From assembly GCA_963924555.1 (NCBI GenBank), contig OZ004587.1, positions 7,642,075 through 7,706,074 of the forward strand: DNA of 64,000 bases, read 5' to 3'. Shown here in pieces: positions 37,665 to 49,269 of the stretch (positions are counted from its first letter, which is position 1; every line of letters begins with the position of its first letter). Below the pieces are notes generated by a model. It was given only the letters and a program-made list of their open reading frames with translations. It searched no databases and had not been told where the DNA came from. Position numbers and translations under genes: made by a program. This stretch comes from Crambe crambe (taxonomy: Eukaryota; Porifera; Demospongiae; Poecilosclerida; Crambeidae).

Positions 37665-38745
37665 ACAACCCAACACTTCACTGTACTTGAAAGTCTGATG
37701 ATAACATACTATGTAGCAGTGACCCTAATATCATCAAATCTTAAAAACCTCAACTACACACAGTATTTTTTATGATTCATGAAAAAAAAAAAGTGACTAG
37801 AAGAATTTTTTTGCTCTTCTTTCCTGTGCTTGTGAGTAGAGAGAATGGCCAATGAAAACAAGAGACTGGATCACCATGACAACAATGAATATCCATGATG
37901 ACAGACATGAAGAGGCAGCATCCATTTGTGGAGTAGGGCATTTATTTCTTGATATATCCTGTGGGAAGACGGGGGATTTTATCACAAAAATAAAGCAAAC
38001 AAAACTGTATGTGACCACAGAGCCTCCAATAAAGGACACTGGACTAACCTCCAAACATCTACTAGTATTTCACCCATTAAGAGAGGATAGCCTCTCTACA
38101 AAGGATAAAATGTCTGGTCCCATGGTGCTCATTATTTGGAGGAATTAGCTGAACTACAGCTAATGCTTACTTGCAAGAGAGTGGTCATTTCTTCCAGCTG
38201 CTTGCTCTGCTGACCAACAAGGTTCTTGGTTTCGTAAAGAGGTTGAAGTTGCTCAGAGGCAGTTGCTTTTGCTCCCTCGGGCACTGAACGGTCTAAAGCA
38301 GCCCTAAAACAAAATGCATAAATGATGTGTCAGACTGTCACAAATTAAAGGAAGCCTATATTTTAGTGTATGGTCATGGGCTATGATACATACACATACA
38401 TTATGGAACTTCCAATAATAAGGACAATCTAAGTATACACATTATTATAAAATAACCTGCAACCTCTCGCTAAAGGATGAAAGGATGGGACCCAAGACTC
38501 TAAGTATACACGTTATACAAAATAACCTCCAGGCAACTTCTCTACAAAGGATGAAAGGATGGGTCCCGAGTGTGTTCATTTAAAGAGTCCAATGTAGGTA
38601 CCCACCCACCCACCCACCTAAGGTCGGCAAGCTGATGTAGAATGTTTGATTCTGTGGCTTTGATCTGTGCTAGATCTCCTGTCAGTGAGCTTGGCACATG
38701 CAGTACTGGGTGATGCAGTGACATCCACACCACCACCACCAGAAG

Positions 38746-39870
38746 TTAGAAAATAGCTAGGTAGAATTGAACAATCTGATTGGTCACTTGCAGGGCACTA
38801 TATCCAGTAGTGACTCAGAGGAGGGCACTACATATAGATGCCCTGCCTCTCAGGGCATAGGGCATCTATATATAGTCCCCTGCCTCTCAGGGCATAGCGT
38901 TGTCATAGTAATTCAATATTATTTTGGCCTTTGGTGTTTATATCAAGCTAATAAAGATGAACAAGAGTTGGAGTTTGAAGATAATGTTTCTGGTAAGCTA
39001 GTCTTTAGAATGTAACAGATGAAGAGTTGAAGATAAATGTTCCTGGTAAACTATTTTTTGTGTTTGTCTGAATATTTGTACTGCATGTAGCAAGCTGAGA
39101 GGAAAGATGTTCCTGTTGGTGTGGAAAATAGGCTGCTACTGAGTTTTCTTGATTAGCGATAACTTCAAAATTGCACAATTTAGGCATTTTATCTTTGTTA
39201 TTAAGAATGTCTGATAGTACTTCCTGCTGCTCAACTGAAGTTCTCTTGTAGCTTCTAACCCCTTCAATACTCCTGTGACAAGTCCTTTCCATCACAAGCT
39301 GCTCATCTACTCCATGCTGATATAGTCTTGTTGCTGTTGTGGCACGCAATGAATGATTAGCCTTAAATCCTTCTATCCCAGCAGCTGTACATAACCTGAG
39401 ATGGTTTTCATCAATGTGTTATGTCCAAGAGGTTTTCTTGTATACCACAACTGGTATAGACTTGGTGGAGGAACTGGATGGCTCATTCTTAACTGGAAAA
39501 TGAATGGAGCTGACAATTGAGCTGGTACTGGGTTGTGGAAGGGTGGAACTGGCCAAAGAAGAAGCTTGGGCGGGGCTGAGTTCAGGGGTGGAACTGGATT
39601 CTAGCTGTTGGCTGAGTTCCAAGAATAAGCTGGTATATTCTTGTTCAACACCACTAACTTCCTCCTCCTCCATTGCAGCGGCACTATTTTTTGGTTCAAC
39701 TGCTATGTCCTTACATATGCCCCAAGCACTGCACCAGGGTTCGCCGAGGCAGGCAGGGTTGCCGCAGAAGAGGGAGGGGCTATCGAGTTCATCCGTAATA
39801 TCTCTCTTTTCCTTGTCATAGAAGCTTTTGCTTGAAAATTTTTTGAAAAGGTTGCTATGCTATTTTCTAA
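38746..39870 (-). mobile_element. Insert with tyrosine-recombinase (Crypton-like) fragment
   Basis: The insert splits an exon of the LMAN1 copy: the intact gene reads AGAAGATAGAAGAACATCC, the copy has AGAAG, about 1.27 kb, then ATAGCAGAACATCC. The outer part begins TTAGAAAATAGC and its complement GCTATTTTCTAA ends at 39870, giving 12-bp inverted ends. On the minus strand about 39410-39005 reads LCTAAGIEGFKANHSLRATT, then ATRLYQHGVDEQLVMERTCH and RSIEGVRSYKR. This fits the C-terminal part of a Crypton/DUF3504 tyrosine recombinase: H-x-x-R, then H-R, then the nucleophile Tyr in RSYKR. A Ser-rich open stretch at 39419-39673 precedes it. Cryptons usually lack TIRs, so the recombinase may be cargo or an older insertion. 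Confidence 0.6.
38827..38895. repeat. Short inverted/direct repeat cluster
   Basis: CTACATATAGATGCCCTGCC is followed by GGGCATCTATATATAG and repeated CCTGCCTCTCAGGGCAT, forming a potential hairpin inside the insert. Confidence 0.5.
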
Positions 39871-39874
39871 ATTA

Positions 39875-40014
39875 GTTAGATACCTCGACCAACGGGATCT
39901 ACGGTCTATAGAAACCCTCAGGCCCTTGGTAGCGCCCTCGCTGCGCTCGGGTCACTACAGCCCAAGGGCCTCGGGTTTCTATAGACCGTAGATCCCTCGG
40001 TCTCGGTGTCTAAC
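39875..40014. mobile_element. 140-bp hairpin MITE flanked by TA
   Basis: The element starts GTTAGATACC, continues GATCTACGGTCTATAGAAAC, and ends with the near-complement through GTTTCTATAGACCGTAGATC to GGTGTCTAAC. TA lies immediately outside both ends, consistent with a TA target duplication. The loop is GC-rich (CTCGCTGCGCTCGG). Confidence 0.75.
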
Positions 40015-40079
40015 TATTATATAGCAGAACATCCACTTTCCTCGCCACAGCCCTGGAAATAAAAAAGTCTAATATTATT

Positions 40080-40210
40080 AGTGGGAGGAGAGGAGGGAGA
40101 GAGAAGGGTGGGAGGGGAAGAGAGATGGAAGGAGGAGGAGGTGAGAAGGGAGGGAGTAAAGAGGAGAAGTGAAGGGGAGGAGAGAGAGGGGAAAAGGAGG
40201 GAAGGGAATG
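40080..40210. repeat. Purine-rich GGAGG/GAGGAG low-complexity tract
   Basis: Lies in an intron of the LMAN1 copy. The same tract occurs in the intact gene at about 55590-55745. Long Arg/Gly or Pro/Ser frames here are artefacts of composition. Confidence 0.8.
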
Positions 40211-41229
40211 GTAGAAGACACCCCTTGCTACTACCCTTCACCTAATCTCTTTAAGCAGAGCCTACGAGACCTACTACCCTTTACCTAACCTACTATCTCT
40301 TACCTAATCTCTTTCTGCAGAGCCACCTGCATCCACCATGACTCTCATGTTCTGCTCCATCTCAAGGGCCTTTTGACTGTTGAGTCACTCAGGCTGGAAG
40401 ATGTAGAAGCCATATCAGGGTGCTGATGGAGGTAGTCTTCATGACACTGGTCAAACTCCCCTGCCATTCGGTTATACTTGTCTGTCAGTTCACTGAAAGC
40501 TGTATTGTTTTCCAGTAATTCCTGTATGACAAATCAAGTCTCATCATTACGTAGGAAGGAGAACTCCACAGTCATGTATTTTAAGCTTCATCACTTTCTT
40601 ACACCTAATAAAGTAGCAATTCCTGTCAGCATTTACAGGAGTTAAACCTTTTTAAGCTTTATTATCAGGAACCAAATTTGTCTGGTAAACAAACCATCCT
40701 TGCCACTTCATAGCACTGAACCCCAGCAGCAGAATAAGTTGGTAGAATGACCTAGTGCCATTCTGCTGCATGAACCTTCTGTGTGCTGGTGATGCAATAG
40801 CTACATCCAGTGCTGTGGAAAGTAGCCAAGGATAGTTCACCAAAGAGGAAAATAAAAGTGACTATTATTATTAAAATCAGAAAAACCTGAGGTGAAATGA
40901 GGAGGTTGGAATCTCTCTGTTGCCATGATCTCTAGTGTAGAAACAGAGCTGCACTGACTCCAAAATAAAATTCTTTGGGATGGAACACAACTCACAAGAT
41001 GCAGTGGTCATGCAGTGAAGAAGTCACTTGGACCGATGAGTCACTTGAACTGATGCTGACAACAGGAGAACTTTACAATGAAGAGGACAGTCAGGTCTCC
41101 CACCACTTCATCCACCTGACGCTGCATGGAATTCCTCACATATCACATCAGCCAACTTAAACCAGAAGAGCAGCAGGAAACTTATTATTGAATGCTACAT
41201 GTTACCTCACAAAAAGAGGTGCTGCCAGT

Positions 41230-41890
41230 CCATACCAATGGATGTTTGAAACCAGCTGCTGGAACAATATCCATCGTGATATCCTGAAGTCTGTCGAGTC
41301 AGTATCTGTTCATTCCACTTATAATTGGACCACTACAGTGTAGGTTGCTGTGTGTCCAACTCTTCTAGCAAGTGGGAGTTGAAATTCAGCTATTCTTCCA
41401 TGGGAGATGACGAGACAGAGATGTTCCATCGAGGAATAAAGAATACAGAAGATGTGTCAACTCCTCATTTAGTGATATTGGTCATCTCTCACAATTCCTT
41501 CAGTGAGAAGAAAACAGCTGAACTCATCGAAACTCTTCATAAGTCCGAAATCACATTGATTAAATAGCTGAAGATGGCATGAAAGAGCTTCGTGTTCAAT
41601 TGGCCAAAGGAGTGAGAAAGAACACTACGTTACAAAGCTAGATCTGAGCTCGAATCGATTGGGGTTGGAGGGTGACGAGGCATTAAATAAGATCATTCGA
41701 CATAACAACCTGGAGGAACTGATGATGGTCACTCATTGGAGAAGAAAGGGGTGGATCAGATTATAGAAAGTCTGGTCCAAAGGGCCTCATGCTTGAAACG
41801 ACTTATAATCACCTTATCACAGGAATACGAGCGACCTACAGACACTGAAGACCAAGTGATGTGGAAAAGTGAGGATAGGATGATGCTATA
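41230..41890 (+). pseudogene. Divergent LRR-gene relic
   Basis: About 41285-41450 reads KSVESVSVHSTYNW, then a frameshift, VGCCVSNSSSKWELKFSYSS and MGDDETEMFHRG. This parallels TSSWTPLDYYSVGYALANS and MGDEVMKEMCRG of the cluster genes. About 41640-41870 contains LRR scraps (LDLSSNRLGLEGDEALN, YERPTD). It is more diverged than the other relics and has frameshifts. Confidence 0.6.
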
Positions 41891-42285
41891 CTAGCAAGGC
41901 TTGATTTGTCTATGATTTTTCCCCCTATAGGGTTGATATAACTGATGTAGCAGGTTCTGTTGAAACTTCATGAGGAGATTCATTGACTGATGTGTGTCTG
42001 TAGCTGGTAGTCGTAGAGCATAGAGACATACTTCTTCCCACGTTATAATTAGGGTCAAAGTTCACTGCATCACGAACGAATCTAGTGGGAGGGGCTCATC
42101 AGTTGTTGTTTTTTTGTTATCTGCTTCGAAAAGGTAAACAGAGCTAACCTACCACCTACTATTGTGTTTGCATTCCCATAAGAGCATAATTATTGCAAAG
42201 CCTAGCTATGAAACTCGCTATAGCTATAGCCAGCCACTTTAGCTATTGCAGAATACTAGCCATTTTTTCCCCCTATTATAGAGTA

Positions 42286-45200
42286 ATGGCCAGGTCCACC
42301 ACTCAGAGAGATAGTTTATCTACTAAAGATCACTTCGATGTTTGTGAGAGTTTGAAAATCCTGAAGGATAAGGAGCTTGTGAAATTGGGCACGGCACTTG
42401 GATTGCTCTATTCCAACCTCGATAGGATGAAGAACCTGCCTGATGACTTAGTGGATGCATGGCTCAAAGAAATGGATAACGTGGAGGAAAAGAGTGGTTC
42501 TCCATCTTGGACATCTTTGATTTCAGCCCTAGAGAGTATTGGTCAGGGAGGGGTTGCTTCCACTATCAAGAAAGGTATTCTTTTGAGCACTTTTTTGTAC
42601 CAGAGACAAATTTGTTTCTATGGCATAATGAATAGCATATTTGGAATAGCTAGTGAGAATACAAGGCTGTAGCTAACAGTGATTTGTGGCCAATGGGAAG
42701 ATGCAAGTGATGCATCATTGCCTCTGGCTCCTGTTCTTCTTCTTTGTGAAAGTCTCTCGGCCGTCTCTCAGAATTAGTTCCCAGGCCCTCCTGATTCTTA
42801 ACTAATTCAATAGGTTCTTGTTCCCTCTACCACTTACTTAAAAGCTGCCATCATGGTGTGAGAGCAAAGTGGCAGGCACACTGAAAAAAAAACAAATGTG
42901 TAAAAATTTAATGAGCCCACAAACCTACATGATTATCTCATACATCATTGCCAGCCTCATACCCAGGCACTTGCAAAGCTAACTGCATGATGTCCATGTA
43001 GCTACATAGGTATTATTATGGAAGATTTTCCAGCTATAATGAATGTACAGCTGAGTGAATCAGATAAGCCTCTAAGCCTTTACAGTTCAATGTAATGCAA
43101 ATGCATGCACAGACTGTCATGACTTTGTACTATTTCCCACAGGGTTATCGCCCCCCACAATTGTCGTAGATACTCCATCTCCTGCATTCAGTTCGTCTGA
43201 AGGAATCACCTCCATGACAATCACAGCCTCATCTCTTGAACCTAGCAGCAGTTTATCAACAAGATCATCTACTAATTCTTCCGAAAGAACACTTCGTAAT
43301 GTTGCATCTCCAATAAGTGAGTCTTTTGACTATGTGCAGACCACCCACTATAGCTGATTCATATATATACTTGGACTATATGTGAGCAGCTAGAGTTAAT
43401 TCATTGGCTGCCTGGACATTGAACTCCTCTATGATCTATGAATAATTATTATTTATAGTTGAAATCATAACAAAGAAAGCTAAATAGGATTATAATTATT
43501 GTACAGTAACAAAAATTAATTTGACACATTTTAACTACATGATATCAAATACAGTAATGAAGCTATTAGCTAGTTGTACTAAGCTAAGCTGTACACTGGA
43601 GTATTTCAGCTCTATCTATGTTATCTAATGCAGCTTCTCCCTCAAATCTTGAAGAAAAAATCCAAAGCTTGGAAGATCATTTCAATGAAATTGTTCTGCA
43701 AACATTCGATAAAGTAAAAGAGAGAAAACTAGATGTTAGCCAATTTAGAGCACGTCTAGTTACTGTGCCGATCAAGTATCGAGAGCACCACAAGGAGTTT
43801 TTCCTGAAGTTAGAAAATGATATAAAGAAAGATGAAAGCATAGATCACATTTGGATGAAGTTGAGCTGCTACTGGGATTTCCTCAACTACACACTCCTGG
43901 AGAATCTGGTTCAGAAGTTTGAGGATCACAAGCTCAAAGCCAACATGAAAGATTATGTGAAGAGACTTAAAGAGTTTCGATCCACCACTCGTGTGTGTGA
44001 CTTTGCAGAGTACTGTACCAAGGTCAATAAGCAGTTGAAAAGGCACCATTTAAAAGACATTGTTTTTAAGTTCAATCAAAGCTGGGAGGAATGCACATTG
44101 GAGGATCTAGAAAGTATGAAGGAAAGCATTTCTCATAAATTCTTCCTCCCTTCATTTGTAATTAGCATTAAAGATATTCAGCCAGGATCCATCATAGTCA
44201 CCTGGACACTCCCGACAGTTATTGCATCAGCTATCATGGAAATTCTTGAAACCACATACGTGAGTGAATTATGTAATGAGAATGGAATTGAAAGCATCAC
44301 AATCGATGGTAAAGAGATTATTTACTCATCAATTAAAGACTATGAGGCATATGAGGCCTTCTTGAAGGACATCAATTTCACAATGATGGAGAAATACAGA
44401 TGTGGAGATGTACATGTACGTGCTTCAGGATCAGTAATTGTTCGTTCTACGTCCTCATGGACTCCACTTGATTACTATAGTCTTGGATATACTCTAGCCA
44501 ACTCTCCATCAGAATGGAAATTGCACTTCTTTTCCTTCGGAGATGAAGTGATTAAGGAGATGTGTAGGGGAATGTTGAAGTGTATGAAACCATCAGAATC
44601 AGGAAAGGATATACATGCGCATTTTAGAGGTAATATTTCTGTGGAGGGTCTCAAGCAGTTTGTGAAAGTTCCTCATCACCTTCTCCAACGAATCGTGACA
44701 CTGGACTTCTCATCCAACAAACTGGATAAGAAAGCATTAGATCTCCTTTCTCAAGTCATCCCTGCACTGTCTAGGTTAGAGGTATTAAATATTTCCAACA
44801 ATCCCATTGGTGAGGGGGGAGCAGTGGAGCTCATGAGAGCTCTCTCTCACTACAAGACTCCATTGAAGGAGTTACTGTTGAATGGGACGTCTCTTGGAGA
44901 AGAAGACATACAAGCTCTCTGTGAAATCCTGGCTGACAATCTTATAGAATTACTAGACATCAATGGCCCCATCATCTCCATTATGAGACTCCATGTTCAA
45001 ACAATCAGAGTCAAAATTCTTCGTGTTTGTCGACCTATGTCAGTGGATAGCTGCACATCCTTGGCATCACTACTCAAGCATCGTATGTGTCAGTTGAAGG
45101 AGTTGGATATTCGTGCCTACAGTATTAATAGTGATGGAGCAGTTCAACTAGCAACTGCACTAAGTGAGAACAAGTCAGTGGTGAAAGTCAATATGAGGTG

Positions 45201-47031
45201 GAATGAAGACTTTGGAGATGTCGGAGCAGGTGCTTTTGGGGGCATGCTGAGGAGGAACACAGTACTACGAGAACTTGAATTGAGTTATTGTGGAATTACA
45301 TCTCAAGGTTGTGATCGGTTGGCAGGAGGAGTAAGAGCGAACTCAACATTACAAGTGTTGGACTTGAGTGATAATCAAATAGAAGAGAACGGAGTTGACC
45401 TGATGTTAACTAGTTTACAAAACAACATGTCTTTGAAGATACTCCTACTACCACGAATATACAAGCGACGACAAGCAGATCCTAGAGTGGAGTGGAGAGG
45501 TGAGGACAGTGTGAACATGTTATGTGTGTGATACAGTATATACGTATTGTTACCATCAAATGAGGGTAAGTTATGTCATAACTGATACTGCTGCTTCTGT
45601 AAGTATTGAGTACTACATTCCTTGTGTGTGTAGTTATGTATCTCTGTGCAAATGCCACAAAATGGCTAATTATGCTTTTATTTATAGTTTTTCTTTCATC
45701 ACTGCCAGGTTTACCACTACCCTCATTTTCTGGCTTTGATTCATCACGATCCTCATCTTCTGGCTATAGTTCATCACGATCCTCATCTTCTGGCTATGGT
45801 TCATCACGAGCTTCATCTTCTGGCTATGGTTCATCACGATCCTCATATTCTGACTATGGTTCATCATCTTCTGGCTATGGTGCATCACAATCATCTTCTG
45901 GCTACAGTTCATCACCTAGAAAGTACATAGATGAATTATATCTAACATATTTAAATGCTTTGTTCATTTTGTATAATATAGGTTGCATAGAACATCTCCT
46001 GATAAGCACGGCATATCACCCCTAGTATCATCACACAGCTTAGGTGAGTGTACTGACACATATATAGCTACTCCATGCATAGAAATAACATTAATCCATA
46101 TAGAACCTCCACAGCCATTGCCCCACTCCAAACTGCAGTCTACCTACCATGCTATAAAACATATGATGCCACAACCAGCCAAAACTCCTGAAGCCCCAAA
46201 ATCTAAACTGGAGTCCTCAAAAGAAGAAAGTGAAGACTGGCCATGGTAGTTAAGCAACTACGTACAGCCCACCAATAGCTTTCTCTATGCATTATAATAA
46301 TTATGTAGGCCTTTAAAAGTCCTAAGTCCTCCACTACCACTTAAAGAAAGTGAAGACTGGGTCCAACTAGGAGAAAGTGAAGACTGGTAATGGTAAACCA
46401 CATGGCCCACCAGTAGCTAATTTTATTGTATTATGTAATAGGACTTTAAGTGTCCCAAGTCCTCCACTACACTCACCAAAGGAAGAACAGTAATAGTAAA
46501 CCCATATCGGTCTATCTATATTATATCAGTGACTCTTGTATCTAATTGTAGGTCCCTATCTCCAACCTCAAGTCCTCCCCCACTAAAGGACTGGTAATAA
46601 CAAACCCCTAACAGTCTATTCACCAGTGATCTTTTATCAAACTTCACTAAATAGGTCCCTATCTCCAGCATCAAGTCCTCCACTGCAAGAACACCCACTA
46701 AAGGAGGATTGGTAATAACATACTCAATCCATCAGTGACTCTTTATCAGACTTCACTAATAATTATAGGTCCCCATCTGCAACAACAAGTCCACACCTAC
46801 TAAAGGAAAACAGGTAGTTACTAAGATTCACCTTGCCCCTTGATTGTTTACTATAACTGCTGTAACTTTCTAGATTCTTAACCAAATTCAAATTTCAGAC
46901 ACCAGCAATAATCAGCTCTGTTGATTAAGAATGGCAGTTATAGTGAATGATCAAGGGGCAAGATGAATGCAAATAGACTTTAAAATATCAGTGACTCCTT
47001 TAATAATTATTATAGGTCTGACTCCCTATGA
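42286..47031 (+). CDS. Death-domain LRR protein (cluster gene 3)
   Basis: Exons 42286-42574 (Death domain: LGTALGLLYSNLDRMKNLP, SWTSLISALESIGQGG), 43143-43316 (Ser/Thr-rich linker, more diverged than in the other copies), 43610-45499 (helical region, then LRRs), 45709-45922 (Ser-Gly-Tyr repeats), 45982-46043, 46104-46245, mini-exons 46309-46386, 46442-46489, 46552-46593, 46655-46711, 46769-46813 and a terminal exon 47016-47031. All junctions keep phase and the LRR exon is fully open. It has WDFLNYTLLENLV, VISIKDIQPGSIIVTW, SITIDGKEIIYS and LRRs ending LQVLDLSDNQIEENG. About 11 residues around the KGKNFDASKLAP segment of paralogues are absent. No NACHT domain. Start 42286 chosen by alignment with MAESKKC of paralogues; an in-frame ATG lies upstream at 42193. 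Confidence 0.77.
45709..45922 (+). repeat. Ser-Gly-Tyr repeat exon
   Basis: Six or more copies of a 24-33-bp unit encoding variants of SSSSGYGSSR. The matching exon in cluster gene 1 (31622-31808) has a comparable array. The opposite strand reads as HHSQKM repeats, which is a shadow. Confidence 0.85.
46309..46813 (+). repeat. Array of phase-symmetric mini-exons (type I tail)
   Basis: Five exons of 78, 48, 42, 57 and 45 nt with the same signals and peptide pattern as 32159-32788, one fewer than there; the first encodes ESEDW twice. Confidence 0.7.
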
Positions 47032-47729
47032 TCTTCAACCTCAAGATCTCAATTTAGCTACACACAAAACTACAACCACAAATAGGAGCTTCTAGTGGAG
47101 AGCTATGAAACAGAACTTCCTAAGGAATATGTAACTACCACTGGAAGGGTTTTCCCCCTGCTAGCTAGCTAGTTATGTTTTTTTATGGAAATGCAAGGAT
47201 GGTTGTTGTCTTTTTATTTTGTTTTATTTTTGTTTAGTTTTGTTTTTGTTGCTATTGTTGTTTTTTTGTTTGTTTGTTTTTCAGAATTCCATTCTCTAGG
47301 TATGAGACAACACTGGAGCAATTTAAGAGCCCTAGCCACTCGCATAATAGAAATAACTGACTTCAAAAATACTGAGATAGATAGATATATAGACGTCTAG
47401 GGATCTGGTGCGTGCGAGATTAGCCAGTCCATGATCCAGTAATTCTTCAAAGAGCTGCGGGGTCCTTAATATAAAGCATTGAGACCTACTTTTGGTCAGG
47501 AAGCCTCGTGTAACTGAGTGTTACTAATGTGCTTGATATTATTAAGCACATAATTTAACCACATAATGAAATTCATTGCCTTCTAACCTATCTTATTCTA
47601 CAAAATTAGCTATTTACATAATTTTGTTCGTGCTCAGCCTGCAGCTATTAATATAGCACTGGTTATGGTGGCAAAATTATCATTGAATATTTCTACAGTT
47701 AGAGCTATTGCTGACAGTTGGTGATGGAA

Positions 47730-48597
47730 ATGACAGAGTCCAAGGAGTATTCCACTATCGTCAAGTGCAGGAGGAAATTGGAAATTTCTCTGGAGTGCGA
47801 CAGAGATATAGCACTGTTTCTCCTTCAGCAAGGACAAGAACGTTATGATGAAGTTATCAACCCAAAGTCACTTCTGACAGACGCTGATAAAGCTAGCATG
47901 TTAGTGACTGCTATAAGGAATCGAGTTGAACTCGACCCTCACAATTACCACAAAGTGGTTGATCATTTGCGTCAGAACATTATAAGATATGGAGACATTG
48001 TTGAAATTCTCGATCAACAGTATCATCAGACCACAGCTGTAGGCGACCCTCTTCAAGTATGAGGATCAGAAGGGAAGACTGGATAGTTTATAGTTTATAT
48101 GCTAGTTACAGTACCTTAACGAAAACCCCAGAAACTCCCCCCCCAGATGATGTGATTTATAAATACTTATTTTCCATAGTCACTACCCAATATGTGATGT
48201 CCACATCCTCTACCTCCAAAGGAATGACCTCTATGATAACCACACCAACCCTTCCTCATGTTTCTCCTTCACTACCGTTTGCTTCTAGGTAGCTACCATG
48301 GTGTGAACAAAAATATTCCTACATTGCTGCACCACTGGACTTGTACAGAGAGTGTTGTGAAATGCTAAATGCAAGTGGTATAACCTTGGTCTGGACCTCG
48401 GCTTGGATAAATCAACTCTCAATGCAATCAAAATTAATTGTCGTGAACAAGTGGAGGACTGTTTTCGAGAAGTGCTTTCTAAATGGCTCCAATCAGTAAC
48501 ACCATCATGGAACGCACTGGTGAAGGCCCGAGGGCCCCTACTGTGAACTTTCCTCACATTGCTGACAAGATTGAAAGCAATACATTTGAATACTAGA
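47730..48597 (+). pseudogene. Broken CARD-Death adaptor copy
   Basis: Duplicate of 24573-25487. The CARD exon has lost four codons (LLQQG joined directly to QERYDE). It has also lost 4 bp before the donor (CTTCAA|GTATGA instead of CTTCAACCAG|GTATGA), which changes the phase and puts exon 2 out of frame. In the Death exon GCAGCTACC has become GTAGCTACC, creating a stop, and further deletions lie near 48330 and 48530. It is non-functional as an adaptor, although the CARD exon alone remains open. Confidence 0.75.
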
Positions 48598-49269
48598 TAT
48601 TCTTTACTTTTTTATAGTTATTACATGTACATGGTCTGGTAGTTTATGTTCATGACTGTTGTTTATACAATCAAGAAACAATATGTGTGAGTGGTCGACT
48701 AGTACAGTCAGGAGGGTGTCTCTAAGGGATCGACAATTAAGGCATTCTCGATCCTGGGGTATTCTTGATAGAGGCCCGTCATGAAATTCTAATTCTGAGT
48801 CTAAAAGGTCTGCAAAAATAGGACCTACCTCTATGATAGCTAACTTAGCAACCATTTTTTCCCCTTAAATCCTCTCAATGGGTTCATCTACCGAAAGAAT
48901 GCCTAGTCTTTTTAGCTACGTGCAGACTAATAGACTAATATGCATCTAGCTGTACTTGATAAGGATTGCAGCTAATTTAATTTAGTCCATTTGCTGATGT
49001 CTATGATGCTTGAACTCTTCTGTGAATAGCTATGAATAATCATATTCATGTACCTGAATTCACTGTAAATATTATTATAACTCGTTTCTATAGCTACATA
49101 ACTATATATAACAGCTATATATTATTTACATAAGCAAACTACAGTGATAAGATATAGGCCTATAGCTGAAGTAACTAACTGTAAGATTATTATATAACTC
49201 TTTGATTTGTTACTATAGCTACATAACTATAATACTATGTAGCAGCTATGTATCTACATGAGCAAACTA

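Larger units (their letters stand above)
37797..41010 (-). pseudogene. Truncated, interrupted copy of LMAN1
   Basis: A broken duplicate of the 3' two thirds of LMAN1 (intact copy at 54690-57717). Minus strand, from 3' to 5': last exon 37797-37958 (DISRNKC, a membrane segment and RRAKKFF), the RAALDRS-type exon near 38171-38303, part of the next exon at about 38625-38745, an insert at 38746-40020, the rest of that exon, the coiled-coil exon at about 40309-40521 with a 10-bp deletion, and an exon-4 scrap near 40890-41010. The L-lectin domain and signal peptide are missing. It lies after cluster gene 2 exactly as the intact gene lies after cluster gene 4, so it was carried along by segmental duplication. 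Confidence 0.8.

Noticed and set aside
45682..45915. Minus-strand HSQKM repeat frame (also 31601-31801)
   Set aside because: Antisense of the Ser-Gly-Tyr repeat exon.
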